Under the pieces are notes generated by a model. It did not search any database and was not told where the DNA came from. It saw only the letters and a list, made by a program, of their open reading frames with translations. From NCBI GenBank assembly GCA_002238445.1, contig MPML01000006.1:1-64000 (forward strand): a stretch of 64,000 bases of DNA. Direction: 5' to 3'. The stretch is from Caldilineaceae bacterium bin5. Lineage in GTDB: Bacteria; Chloroflexota; Anaerolineae; Caldilineales; Caldilineaceae. Below, in pieces: positions 17,353-26,360 of this stretch (position 1 is the first letter of the stretch; each line of letters starts with the position of its first letter). Both the position numbers and the translations under genes were made by a program.

Positions 17353-18167
17353 TAGATTTCGTTGTCGCACCACTTGAGTACAGCTTCATGGTGAGAGCCC
17401 TAATCGGCTCGGTGCTTGTTGGCGTGATGTGCCCGCTGCTTGGCGCGTACGTCGTCACCAGGAACCTCGCCTTCATGGGGGACGCCCTCGCCCACGCGGT
17501 GCTGCCGGGAATGGTGGTTGGGTTCATGGTGGGCATCAACCCGGCCATAGCCGCCGTCCCAACAGGCGTCTCCGTTGCCGTGCTGGTCAGGATTGTGAGC
17601 CGGCGTGGGGGTCTCAGCGCGGATACTTCCATAGGCATTCTCTTTGCGGCCATGTTTGCCCTGGGGCTTGTAATGCTGGCGACTTCACCGACGATTGGGG
17701 TCGATATGGAAGACTTGCTCTTGGGGCAGATCCTGGCCATTTCTTCGACCGACATTTATGTGTCCCTTGGGATAACCATCGTGGTCATCCTGGGGCTATT
17801 CGCTCTTCACCACTGGCTCCTGTTCGCGAGCTTTGACCCTGTCGGGTCGCAGGTTGTCGGTGCGCGTGCCAACGTCGTCGACTACGTGCTGCTGGTCATG
17901 CTTGCCCTCGTTATTGTGATTGGGATTCAGGCGGCGGGTATCGTTCTGGTCATGGCGATGCTGGTAACACCTGCCGCCACGGCCTATATGTTGGTCAGAC
18001 GTTTCGTCTCGATGATGATGGTGGCCGCGGCAATAGGGACCGCGGCCGCCGTTACTGGCCTCTACATCTCCTACCACTTCAATTTGCCCGCCGGCCCTGC
18101 CATGACCCTGGTTGCAAGCGGGATATTCGTACTGGTCGTTTCTTTCAGGCGAAAAGCCCGTGCCTGA
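17349..18167 (+). CDS. znuB: Zinc ABC transporter permease
   Basis: This 272-residue integral membrane protein of the ABC-3 (ZnuB/TroC) family has eight or nine hydrophobic segments beginning near residue 11. The conserved GDALAHAVLPG segment is near residue 40 and GADI-like loop residues (TDIYVSLG) near 135. It ends with a basic tail. It completes the znuA-znuC-znuB operon and is translationally coupled to the ATPase. No terminator with a T-run is visible behind it. Confidence 0.92.
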   Translation: MIDFVVAPLEYSFMVRALIGSVLVGVMCPLLGAYVVTRNLAFMGDALAHAVLPGMVVGFMVGINPAIAAVPTGVSVAVLVRIVSRRGGLSADTSIGILFAAMFALGLVMLATSPTIGVDMEDLLLGQILAISSTDIYVSLGITIVVILGLFALHHWLLFASFDPVGSQVVGARANVVDYVLLVMLALVIVIGIQAAGIVLVMAMLVTPAATAYMLVRRFVSMMMVAAAIGTAAAVTGLYISYHFNLPAGPAMTLVASGIFVLVVSFRRKARA

Positions 18168-19115
18168 GAATCCTCTTCTCGAAAGCCGCTCGTTGTCAGA
18201 GTCCCGTACGCCGGCAAAGACCTGTCCCGCATTCGCCGCTTGACGATCTTGCGAGACGGCATCTTCAGGGCAGCCCCATCGTCCACTTCGGCCATATGGT
18301 GATACGGCGGCTCACTGCCTGGCCGTTAACCCCATATGGCCTTGAGTCCTCGTACGGTACTTCATTTACGCCTTCTCCAATTCTGTATAGAAGAAGAACA
18401 CGGCGAAGAATGGCAAGCATATTGTGGGAGACGATATGCGCATGTCCGATAGGGATATCATTCCTGATGATTGTTGCAGGCCTATACCTGTCGATGATGC
18501 TATTTCGTTGGTAAATATATCGTCGATCTCTCATCCACTGTCGACCTCCATAGGTAAGGACTTTCCGGGGTGTGCATTGATCGTCGAGCCGAACGGTAAG
18601 CCTGGAACTTGGAATGCTGACAGCGACATTGCTCCGAATGTTCTTTTCCAAGGCAGCGCGGAGGGGACACCGGCTTGCTCTGCGGCCTCCTGACCCTGGT
18701 TTCCCAACGACAGTTCCGCCCGACTTCATACACACATCATCGATCAAGAGATTGTCGATTCTCTTCCAATAGAAGGGAACTCGACGGTTTGTGGATTGAC
18801 CGCAATGAACCAACTCGTACCAGTTCTTCTGGCGCACTCGATCTTGCCTTATTGGATACGCAGGAATTGCGCTCTCTGGTAAGTAACGATGTAGCATGCG
18901 ATGACAACGTTCGACAGCGTCTACAGATTCCGTTTGCAAGGTTTCAATTTACCGCTGCGAGATATTTCTTGATGATGTGGATCCAGGTTGGGTAAGGTAC
19001 CCGAAAGGGTTGATCGCGACTGGCGCAACGACTACCTTGGACGATCAGCTTTTCGAAGATGTCTTATGTAGAATGATGGTCGGTCTTTTTTGGATAGAGA
19101 ACGAGAAAAGACTTA
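18168..19115. other. Stretch without a recognisable gene between znuB and an IS relic
   Basis: A 224-codon open frame on the minus strand (18265-18939) exists, but its product resembles nothing I know and has the composition of a chance frame (many Arg, Ser, Ile, no domain pattern). Base composition is more AT-rich than the neighbouring genes. Given the IS982 relic at its right end, this is probably debris of an insertion. Confidence 0.4.
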
Positions 19116-19290
19116 TGCTAGTTAGGGAAAGCCAGTTTTTGGATCTGCAGGTAGTCGGGTACGCCCGTGAGTCGATTGATGTAGATGCATAACGCGTTTA
19201 AGGTGAGCTTAGTGTAGAGGCGGGCGCACAGACCCTGGAAAGTATGTGCATGGTTGGTCTCGATTTGGATGGCCTCATTCGGAGAGATAT
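19116..19290 (-). pseudogene. IS982-family transposase C-terminal relic
   Basis: The minus strand encodes IETNHAHTFQGLCARLY, then TKLTLNALCIYINRLTG and YLQIQKLAFPN before a stop. This is the C-terminus of an IS982-type transposase. The catalytic N-terminal two thirds are absent. It shares its last ~110 bases with the relic at 14.4 kb, so the two probably come from related elements flanking the zinc locus. Confidence 0.75.
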
Positions 19291-19296
19291 AGAGAT

Positions 19297-20139
19297 ATGA
19301 CAACTGCATCCTTTACTATCAGCGCTTTTGGCGACGAGATTGCGTCGGACCTGGAGTCGCAGCTGCAGACGCTCAACGATTTGAAGATCCCGTGCCTGGA
19401 GCTGCGGGCGGCGTGGGGTGAGAACGTCCTCCACATGTCGGATGAGCGGGTCGCGAAAGTGCGGGCGATGTGCGATGCCAGCGGGGTGACGGTCAGCGCG
19501 ATTGGCAGCCCGGTCGGCAAAAGCCCGATCGAGGAGCCGATTGAAACGGAGGTGCAGAACCTGCGCCGCCTGAGCGAGATCGCCCGCCAGCTGGGCACCA
19601 GCAATGTTCGAATCTTCTCCTTCCACCCGCCCGAAGACTGCGACGATTACGACAGCTATGTGGACACCGCCATTGACCGGCTGCGCCGCCTGACGGACGT
19701 CGCCGCGGAAGAGGGCGTCACGCTGCTGCTGGAAAACGAGAAGGGCATCGTCGGCGACACGCTCGACCGCTGCATCAAGCTGGTCGACGCCATCGACAGC
19801 CCCCATCTGGTCTTCCTGTGGGATCCGGCCAACTTCGTGCAGGTGGGCGAGGAGCGGATTACCGAGCGGGGCTGGCCTCTGATCGGCAGCCGGGTGGGTT
19901 ATGTACATATCAAGGATTGTACGCTGAACGGCTCGGTCAAGGCCGCGGGTGAAGGCGACGGGCAGATTCCCGAACTGCTGGAGCGGCTCATCAGCAGCGG
20001 CTATCAGGGGATGCTGGCGCTGGAGCCGCATCTGGCAGTCGCCGCGCATAGCAGCGGCTTCAGCGGGCCGGACGGGATGGCCTACGCGGTGGAATCGCTG
20101 CGGAAGGTGATGGGCGCCGCAGGGGCGGCGGAGAGCTGA
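19297..20139 (+). CDS. Sugar phosphate isomerase/epimerase-like protein
   Basis: This 280-residue xylose-isomerase-like TIM barrel starts at MTTASFTISAFGDEI after a GGAGAG site, which is a typical first strand. Metal-binding motifs are LLLENEKGIVG near residue 145 (Glu), FLWDPANF near 172 (Asp), YVHIKDC near 203 (His) and MLALEPHL near 244 (Glu). It is the first gene of the carbohydrate series and lies just after an IS relic on the opposite strand. An IolE/IolH- or D-tagatose-epimerase-like role is possible. Confidence 0.87.
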   Translation: MTTASFTISAFGDEIASDLESQLQTLNDLKIPCLELRAAWGENVLHMSDERVAKVRAMCDASGVTVSAIGSPVGKSPIEEPIETEVQNLRRLSEIARQLGTSNVRIFSFHPPEDCDDYDSYVDTAIDRLRRLTDVAAEEGVTLLLENEKGIVGDTLDRCIKLVDAIDSPHLVFLWDPANFVQVGEERITERGWPLIGSRVGYVHIKDCTLNGSVKAAGEGDGQIPELLERLISSGYQGMLALEPHLAVAAHSSGFSGPDGMAYAVESLRKVMGAAGAAES

Positions 20140-20159
20140 TTTTGAATAGATCCTGTATT

Positions 20160-20610
20160 GCCCAGCCCTTCATCTTTGCTGCCATTCAGGCTATCTGATT
20201 GTGTATTCGGTTGGCGGCAACCACGTTGCTGGAGCCGCACTGCTGGAATGCGCACACACGGCCGGAACTGCAGTTTTCAGTTTTCAGTTTTTTGTGGAAC
20301 ACCAGTCGTCAGTGGAACACCGGAGATTAACGGTCGATGGTCGGTGGGTTGAGGCGGCAAGCGGGGGAGGAGACTCCGGTCGCCAGACACGACGCTGGGG
20401 AAGAGTAAACACGGTCGGTGAGCGATGGTTTTGTAGGGGGGCGTTGCGGGGGCGCAGCCCCTGCACAAGGGAGGCCGCTTGCGGCCGACCGCCCATATGC
20501 AAAAAGAGAGTATAGAGGAGTGAGGAGAGAGTAAACAGCTCCGCTCGCCTCGTTCAGGATTGCGAATCAGTTGCGGCTGAGTAGTTGCGACGGTTTGTGA
20601 AAGAACTGTC
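20160..20610 (+). repeat. Diverged interspersed repeat copy B
   Basis: The core (20433-20495) repeats GTAGGGGGGCGTTGCGG and the two hairpins, GGGGC-GCA-GCCCC and GGCCGC-TT-GCGGCC. Weaker similarity extends left (CCCTTCA..GCTGCCATTCAGGCT and GGTTGGCGGCA) and right (CGCTCGCCTCGTTCAGGATTG) to the matching parts of copies A, C and D. The inverted ends are not recognisable. A run of TTTTCAG units lies inside at 20275-20290. No gene is present between 20140 and 20655. Confidence 0.6.
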
Positions 20611-20655
20611 CGCTGAAATGTAATTAATGTAAACGAACCTGGGAGACAAAAGCCG

Positions 20656-21762
20656 ATGATTGACCTTGATAATCTGGTCGCCAAATGTGAAAGAACGGTC
20701 GATTTCGCGGCCGTGCAGCTGCGCAACCTGGTGGAGGCGCACCCGGACCATTTCCCGATGTACACGCAGAACGGGAAGTGGATGCACAGCGGGGAGGCGT
20801 GGACGAACTGGTGCGAAGGCTTCCTCGGCGGACAGCTTTGGCTGGTCTACCAGGCCACCGGTGACGAGTATTCCCGCGAGAAGGCTGACCATTATTCGCG
20901 CCTGCTGGAACACCGCAAGACCGACCTTAACGTCCACGATCTGGGCTTCCTGTTCTTCTCCACCTGGAAGCGCTGGTACGACCTGACCGGCGAGGAGGAC
21001 AAGAACGCGGTCGTCATCGAGGCCGGTCAGACGCTGGCCAAGCGCTTCAAGGAAAAGGGCGAATACCTGCGCTCCTTTGTCTCCGACGAGAGTCTGTTCA
21101 TCGACATTATGATGAACGTACCGATCATCTTCTACGCGGCGCAGGCGACCGATGACGAGGAGCTTTGGGAGACGGCCTACCGCCACTGCCTGACCACCCG
21201 ACGCTACCTGGTGCGGGGCGACGGCAGCACTTCGCACGAAGGGATCTTCGACCTGGAGACGGGCGAATTCCTGCGCCAGACTACGCACCAGGGCTGGCGC
21301 GACGACTCCTCGTGGGCGCGCGGGCTTGGCTGGTCGCTCTACGGCTTCGGCACGGTGTACGGCCTGACCGGAGACGCCCGCTTCCTCAAAACGAGCCAGG
21401 ACAACGCCTGGTTCTACATGGAGAACACGCCGGACCATGGCGTGCCGCAAAACGACTGGATGGAGCAGGACCCGCAGAACCCGCACGAGAGCTCGGCCGC
21501 GGCGATCAGCGCCAGCGGCCTGATCCAGCTTTCGCAGCTGGTCGGCGATCCGACGCTGGGCAAGCAGTATCACGACTACGCGCTCCAGATCGTCGATACG
21601 CTGACGGAGCCGGAGTTCGTGGCCTACGAAGACGAGGGCTGGGAAGGCATCCTCAAGCAGGGCATGTACCACGAGCGGTTGGGGCTGGGCGTGAATGAGA
21701 GTGTGATGTGGGGGGATTACTTTTTCCTTGAGGCGGTGTGTAAGGTCTTGGGGGTGGAGTAG
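20656..21762 (+). CDS. GH88 unsaturated glucuronyl hydrolase
   Basis: This 368-residue (alpha/alpha)6-barrel glycoside hydrolase of family 88 (or the related GH105) removes unsaturated uronic acid from oligosaccharides produced by polysaccharide lyases. Asp95 in HDLGF and Asp150 in DESLFIDIMM match the two catalytic aspartates of the Bacillus enzyme (D88, D149). Further hallmarks are DDSSWARGLGWSLYG near residue 215 and WGDYFFLEA near the end. The start has a GGGAGAC site. There is no signal peptide, so it is cytoplasmic. Together with the isomerases and dehydrogenases nearby it implies use of uronate-containing glycans (glycosaminoglycan-, ulvan- or xanthan-like). Confidence 0.9.
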   Translation: MIDLDNLVAKCERTVDFAAVQLRNLVEAHPDHFPMYTQNGKWMHSGEAWTNWCEGFLGGQLWLVYQATGDEYSREKADHYSRLLEHRKTDLNVHDLGFLFFSTWKRWYDLTGEEDKNAVVIEAGQTLAKRFKEKGEYLRSFVSDESLFIDIMMNVPIIFYAAQATDDEELWETAYRHCLTTRRYLVRGDGSTSHEGIFDLETGEFLRQTTHQGWRDDSSWARGLGWSLYGFGTVYGLTGDARFLKTSQDNAWFYMENTPDHGVPQNDWMEQDPQNPHESSAAAISASGLIQLSQLVGDPTLGKQYHDYALQIVDTLTEPEFVAYEDEGWEGILKQGMYHERLGLGVNESVMWGDYFFLEAVCKVLGVE

Positions 21763-21859
21763 GGGCAGTTTTTGGTAGCCAGTTTTTAGTTTTTAGTGAC
21801 TGCATTGGCGGGCAACTGTTCGCTGAGGGTTAGAACCCGTGGAGTGGAAGGGTGATGCT

Positions 21860-22642
21860 ATGGCCAAGGTAGCGTTGGTAACCGGGGCGGGTCGGGGGAT
21901 TGGGCGCGGCATTGCGCTGGCGCTGGCAGAGGCGGGGTGGGCGGTGGTAATTAACTATCGCGGCAATGCGGCTACTGCCAACGAGACCGCCGGGATGGTC
22001 CGAGATGCGGGCGGCGACGCGCTGGTGGTGCAGGCCGATATCGGCTCCGCGGCGGACCGGGCGCGGCTGGTGCAGGCGGCGCGCGAACAGTTCGGCCGCA
22101 TCGATCTGCTGGTGAACAATGCCGGCATGGGCCCCCGCACGCGTATGGACATTCTGGAGACGACGGAAGAGTCCTACGACGAGGTGATGAACGTCAATCT
22201 GAAAGGGCCGTTCTTCCTCAGCCAGCTGGTGGCGCGGACGATGCTGGAGCAGATGGAAGCCGGGCCGGCAGAGGCCGATGGCGGCGGGCCGCAGATCATC
22301 AATATCGGCTCGATCAGCGCGTATACCAGCAGCCCGGCGCGCGGCGAATACTGCATCTCCAAGGCCGGTGTCGGCATGATGACGCTGCTGTTCGCCGACC
22401 GGCTGGCGGAGAGCGGCATCAACGTCTGTGAGGTGCGGCCCGGCATCGTCGAGACGGACATGACGAGCACGGTGAAGGAGAAGTACGACAAGCTGATCGG
22501 CGACGGCTTGACCCCGATACGCCGTTGGGGGCAGCCGGAGGACGTGGGCAAGGCGGTCGCCGCTCTGGCGGAGGGGCTGTTCCCCTTCTCGACCGGTGCG
22601 GTTCTGGATGTTGACGGCGGCTTTCATATGCACCGGTTGTAG
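21860..22642 (+). CDS. SDR-family oxidoreductase (3-oxoacyl-reductase-like)
   Basis: This 260-residue classical SDR has TGAGRGIG at residues 8-15, NNAG near 89, Ser in IGSISAY near 155 and YCISK near 170, with the PGIVETDM loop after it. A GGAAGGG site precedes the ATG; a frame seven codons longer exists but lacks a site. Usually annotated as 3-ketoacyl-ACP reductase (FabG-like), in this context it more likely acts on a sugar or keto-uronate. It follows the GH88 gene in the same direction. Confidence 0.9.
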   Translation: MAKVALVTGAGRGIGRGIALALAEAGWAVVINYRGNAATANETAGMVRDAGGDALVVQADIGSAADRARLVQAAREQFGRIDLLVNNAGMGPRTRMDILETTEESYDEVMNVNLKGPFFLSQLVARTMLEQMEAGPAEADGGGPQIINIGSISAYTSSPARGEYCISKAGVGMMTLLFADRLAESGINVCEVRPGIVETDMTSTVKEKYDKLIGDGLTPIRRWGQPEDVGKAVAALAEGLFPFSTGAVLDVDGGFHMHRL

Positions 22643-22700
22643 CACCCACTTGTAAGACGACAATGGCCGGCGGCCAGCAGACCAGGGGAGACTTTTACGC

Positions 22701-23522
22701 ATGAAACTGATCGTTTTCAGCAAGATGCTCCAGGAAAAGAGTGTTGCCGAGCTGATCGAGTTGGCGCAGAAGCACGGCTACGACGGCTATGACCTGGCGG
22801 TGCGGCCGGGCCATCCGGTCAACCCGGACAACGCGGCCTCTGCTCTGCCGCAGGCGCAGACGCAGATGGAGCAGGCCGGGCTGCAGATTGGCATGGTCAC
22901 GGGCAACTTCGACCTGCTCACGGCCGATCACCCCCTGGCTGAGCCGCTGCTGGCGGCAATGGACAGCGCCAATGTGCGGCTGCTCAAGCTGGGCTATTTC
23001 AGGTTCGAGCCGCAGACGATGGATTACTGGGAGCAGGTGGATAACGTGCGGCGGGCCTTTGCCGCTTGGGAGAAGCTGGCCAGTATCTACAATGTCAAGA
23101 TCTGCTATCACACGCACTCGCACTACTGCATGGGCCTCAACGCGGCCGCGCTGATGCACCTGCTGCGCGACTTCGACCCCGCCTATTTGGGCGCGTATCT
23201 GGACCCCGGCCACTTTGCGGTCGACGGCGAACCGTTCGACTTCGGCCTGGCGATGGCGCGCGAGCATTTGAGTATCCTCTCGGTCAAGGATGTCCTCGTC
23301 GAGCGTGTCGAGAAGAACGGACATGGCGCGGCTAAAGCGCTGTGGGTGGCGGCGGGCGAGGGGATCGTGGACTGGACGGCCGTTTTCGGTGAACTGCGGC
23401 GGATCGAGTATGACGGTTTTCTGTCGATTCACTGCGAGTATGATCTGGACGACGGCGAAGATTGGTTTGAGACCTTTAAGCACGAGGTGGCTTTCTTCCG
23501 CAAGATAAGAGATGCAGTTTGA
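22701..23522 (+). CDS. Sugar phosphate isomerase/epimerase-like protein
   Basis: This 273-residue TIM barrel of the xylose-isomerase-like superfamily begins MKLIVFSKMLQEKSV. Candidate metal residues are His in KICYHTHSHYC near residue 134, Asp in YLDPGHFAVDG near residue 174, KDVLVERV near 198 and SIHCEYD near 238. The usual first Glu is replaced by His in HTHSHY, which occurs in some subfamilies. It is in a same-direction series with a neighbour 34 bases downstream. Confidence 0.85.
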   Translation: MKLIVFSKMLQEKSVAELIELAQKHGYDGYDLAVRPGHPVNPDNAASALPQAQTQMEQAGLQIGMVTGNFDLLTADHPLAEPLLAAMDSANVRLLKLGYFRFEPQTMDYWEQVDNVRRAFAAWEKLASIYNVKICYHTHSHYCMGLNAAALMHLLRDFDPAYLGAYLDPGHFAVDGEPFDFGLAMAREHLSILSVKDVLVERVEKNGHGAAKALWVAAGEGIVDWTAVFGELRRIEYDGFLSIHCEYDLDDGEDWFETFKHEVAFFRKIRDAV

Positions 23523-23556
23523 TCGGGACGTATAACACCTGAAAGGATACACACCC

Positions 23557-24378
23557 TTGCCTTATCCTTACCCACTTGTATTCAGCACGCTAGGCTCGCC
23601 GGGCTGGTCGATTGAACGCGCCGCGGAGCAGGCGGTCGCCGACGGTTACGCCGGGCTGGAAGTCCGCATCCTGGACGGCCAGGTAATCCCGACGGACTTG
23701 CCGACCGAGCGCCGCGCGGCCATTCGCAGCCTGATGAGGCAGCACGGGCTGGTTATCGCCGGCATCGGCGCGTCCACACGCTTTTCCTCGCCGGACGCGG
23801 ACGACCGCGCCCAACATCTGGCCGACCTGCGCGGCTATCTGGCGCTTGCGAGCGACATGGAGGTGCCGATCGTGCGCACCTTTGGCGGCGGCCCTTCGGA
23901 GGGCCAGACGATGGCGGAGGTGATCGATTTGGTCGCGGCAAGCCTGGCCGAGGCCGCGCCGGACGCCGAGCGGCACGGTGTCACCATCTGCCTGGAGACG
24001 CATGACGCTTTCTGCCGCGGGCAGGAGGTGGCGGGCGTACTGCGGCAGGTTGATTCACCGAACGTTAAGGCGGTCTGGGACGTGCATCATCCCTACCGCA
24101 TGGGCGAATCGACCGAGGATACCTGGAATTACATCGGCGAACGGCTGGCCCATGTCCACATGAAGGACGCTCTGCGCAGGGAGGACGGCAGCTGGGAGTT
24201 GAAGCTGATGGGCGAGGGTGAAGTGCCCTGTCGGGAGATCCTCCATCTGCTGGCGGCGAAGGGCTACGACGGTTATATCTGCGCCGAGTGGGAGAAGGCG
24301 TGGCACCCCGATATCGAGGAGCCGGAGGTCGCCCTGCCGCAGCATGCGCGGGTTCTGCGCCAGTGGATGGCTGAGTGA
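23557..24378 (+). CDS. Sugar phosphate isomerase/epimerase-like protein
   Basis: This 273-residue protein has a TTG start preceded by GAAAGGA. TIM-barrel metal motifs are VTICLETHDAF near residue 145 (Glu), AVWDVHHPY near 176 (Asp, His), HVHMKDALR near 200 and ICAEWEK near 245 (Glu). It is in the same direction as the preceding isomerase-like gene but only distantly similar to it, so the two probably handle different intermediates. Confidence 0.85.
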   Translation: MPYPYPLVFSTLGSPGWSIERAAEQAVADGYAGLEVRILDGQVIPTDLPTERRAAIRSLMRQHGLVIAGIGASTRFSSPDADDRAQHLADLRGYLALASDMEVPIVRTFGGGPSEGQTMAEVIDLVAASLAEAAPDAERHGVTICLETHDAFCRGQEVAGVLRQVDSPNVKAVWDVHHPYRMGESTEDTWNYIGERLAHVHMKDALRREDGSWELKLMGEGEVPCREILHLLAAKGYDGYICAEWEKAWHPDIEEPEVALPQHARVLRQWMAE

Positions 24379-24494
24379 GAATTCAGTTTTTAGTTTTCAG
24401 TTTCTAGTTTTTGGTAACGGCATCGCTTCGAGTTGGGTATCGTTGCGAAGGTCGGAAACGAAGAGTTGGAAACGACGGGGCGAGTGGGGTTGCG

Positions 24495-25508
24495 ATGCGA
24501 ACAGATAAGCCGAAGGGGCTGTACCTGCTGGGAGAGAGCGCCTTTGACCGCATATATGGGGCGGATTCGCGCAGCGACATTGAAGCGGCAGTGGAGATGG
24601 TTGCGCCGTTGCAGACGCCGGAGTCTGTCGCGGCAGACCCGGCGGCGCTGGCGGATGTCTCGCTGATTTTTTCGGGCTGGGGCATGGCGCCAGTGGACGA
24701 AGCGCTCCTCGACGCCGCGCCCAATCTGGAGGCGATTTTCTATGCCGCGGGCTCGGTCCGCTACTTTGTGACCGACGCCATGTGGGAGCGGGGCGTGCGC
24801 CTGACCAGCGGTTATGGGGCCAATGCCGAGTTTGTAGCGCCGTACACGCTGGCGCAGATCATCCTCAGCCTGAAACGCGTCTGGCATTTCGCCAACAAGC
24901 TCCGCCACGAGGGAACCTACAACTCGTTTGATAAAGAGCCGCTGCCCGGTCTCTACACCGGCGTCGTCGGCCTGATCTCGCTGGGCCAGATCGGACGCCG
25001 GGTTGCGCGCCTGCTGCAGGAGACGCTCTCCGTACGCGTTCTGGCCTACGACCCGTTCCTGACGCCGGTGATGGCCGCGGAGCTGAATGTGGAGCCGGTC
25101 GGGTTGGAGGAGCTGTTCCGCCGCTGCGATGTGGTCTCGCTGCATACGCCGTGGCTGCCGGAGACGGTCGGCATGATAACCGGCGCGCACCTGGCCTCGA
25201 TGAAAGAGAACGCCACCTTCATCAACACCGCGCGCGGCGCGGTCGTGAACGAGCCGGAGATGATCGCTGTGCTGCAGCAGCGCCCGGACCTGTTCGCCCT
25301 GCTGGATGTCACCTACCCGGAGCCGCCAGAGGCCGGGTCGCCCCTCTACAGCCTGCCCAACGTACTCCTCACCCCACACATCGCAGGCGCGCACAACACC
25401 GAGTGCCTGCGCATGGGCCGCGTGATGGTGGACGAGCTGGCCCGCTACCTGGCGGGTGAACGCATGGAGTATGAGATCACGCGGGAGACGCTGCCGCTGC
25501 TGGCCTGA
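24495..25508 (+). CDS. D-isomer-specific 2-hydroxyacid dehydrogenase
   Basis: This 337-residue NAD-dependent dehydrogenase has a Rossmann motif GLISLGQIG near residue 156; the first glycine of the usual GxGxxG is a serine. Catalytic residues are visible: Arg in NTARGAVV, Glu in YPEPPEAGSPLY and His in LTPHIAGAHN near residue 296. Relatives reduce or oxidise glycerate, glyoxylate or phosphoglycerate. The start MRTDKPKG was chosen over a 28-codon longer frame because that extension contains a low-complexity intergenic repeat. It may reduce a keto-acid product of uronate breakdown. Confidence 0.88.
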   Translation: MRTDKPKGLYLLGESAFDRIYGADSRSDIEAAVEMVAPLQTPESVAADPAALADVSLIFSGWGMAPVDEALLDAAPNLEAIFYAAGSVRYFVTDAMWERGVRLTSGYGANAEFVAPYTLAQIILSLKRVWHFANKLRHEGTYNSFDKEPLPGLYTGVVGLISLGQIGRRVARLLQETLSVRVLAYDPFLTPVMAAELNVEPVGLEELFRRCDVVSLHTPWLPETVGMITGAHLASMKENATFINTARGAVVNEPEMIAVLQQRPDLFALLDVTYPEPPEAGSPLYSLPNVLLTPHIAGAHNTECLRMGRVMVDELARYLAGERMEYEITRETLPLLA

Positions 25509-25574
25509 TGCGGACCGTGTACTGGCCGCGCGGGCGGGATGGTTGGGCGGTCTCCTTCCCCGACAGGAGCGCCA

Positions 25575-26351
25575 ATGTTTTTGCCCGGACTCGTCTCGAT
25601 CACTTTTCGCCAACTCTCCGTAGAAGAGATCATTGCCCTGGTGACGCAGGCCGGTGTGGCCGCGGTCGAGTGGGGCGGGGATGTCCATGTCCCGCACGGG
25701 GATGAGGCGCGGGCGCTGGCTGTCGCGCGCATGGGCGCCGATGCCGGCCTGGACGTGGCGGCATACGGCTCCTACTACCGCGTCGGCCATCCTGAAATAG
25801 GCCCCTTCGAAGCGGTGCTGGCCTCGGCGGTTGCGCTGGGCGCGCCGCAGATTCGCGTTTGGCCCGGAAACCAGGGCAGCGACGTTGCGGACGAGACCTA
25901 CTTTCAGACGGTGGTGGAAGACAGCCGCCGCATTGCCGATTTGGCCCAGGCCGAAGGAGTTGGCATCGTCTACGAGTTCCACGGCAACACGCTCACGGAC
26001 ACGAACGCGGCGGCCGTGCGACTGCTGCAGACGGTAGATCATGCCAATGTGCGCTCGCTGTGGCAGCCGCCCCGCTTCTCTGCACACGCCGACAACCTGG
26101 CCGGATTGGAAATGGTGCGGCCCTGGCTGGAAAATCTGCATGTTTTCCACTGGCATCTGCAGACCGGCGAGCGCCGCCCGCTGGCAGAAGGCGAGGATCT
26201 GTGGCGAGACTATCTGGCCCACGCGGCGGATCCCGGGCGCACGCGCTACGCGCTGCTGGAGTTCGTTGAGGATGATGCGCCGGAGGCATTCCTGCGCGAC
26301 GCCGCGACGCTGCTGCGGTGGCTCGGTAGCATTGCTGACACGAACAACTGA
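25575..26351 (+). CDS. Sugar phosphate isomerase/epimerase-like protein
   Basis: This 258-residue TIM barrel starts at MFLPGLVSITFRQL after an AGGAG site. It is shorter at the N-terminus than its paralogs. Metal motifs are GIVYEFHGNTLTD near residue 132 (Glu), RSLWQPPRF near 162 (the usual Asp appears replaced by Gln), LHVFHWHL near 189 and LLEFVEDD near 228 (Glu). The substitution in the third motif hints at a changed metal site or function. It precedes a methyltransferase gene by 9 bases. Confidence 0.8.
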   Translation: MFLPGLVSITFRQLSVEEIIALVTQAGVAAVEWGGDVHVPHGDEARALAVARMGADAGLDVAAYGSYYRVGHPEIGPFEAVLASAVALGAPQIRVWPGNQGSDVADETYFQTVVEDSRRIADLAQAEGVGIVYEFHGNTLTDTNAAAVRLLQTVDHANVRSLWQPPRFSAHADNLAGLEMVRPWLENLHVFHWHLQTGERRPLAEGEDLWRDYLAHAADPGRTRYALLEFVEDDAPEAFLRDAATLLRWLGSIADTNN

Positions 26352-26360
26352 CCACTACGC

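Noticed and set aside
18265..18939. 224-codon open frame on the minus strand
   Set aside because: No domain pattern, no convincing ribosome site, and a composition unlike neighbouring genes; it probably arose by chance in debris beside an IS relic.
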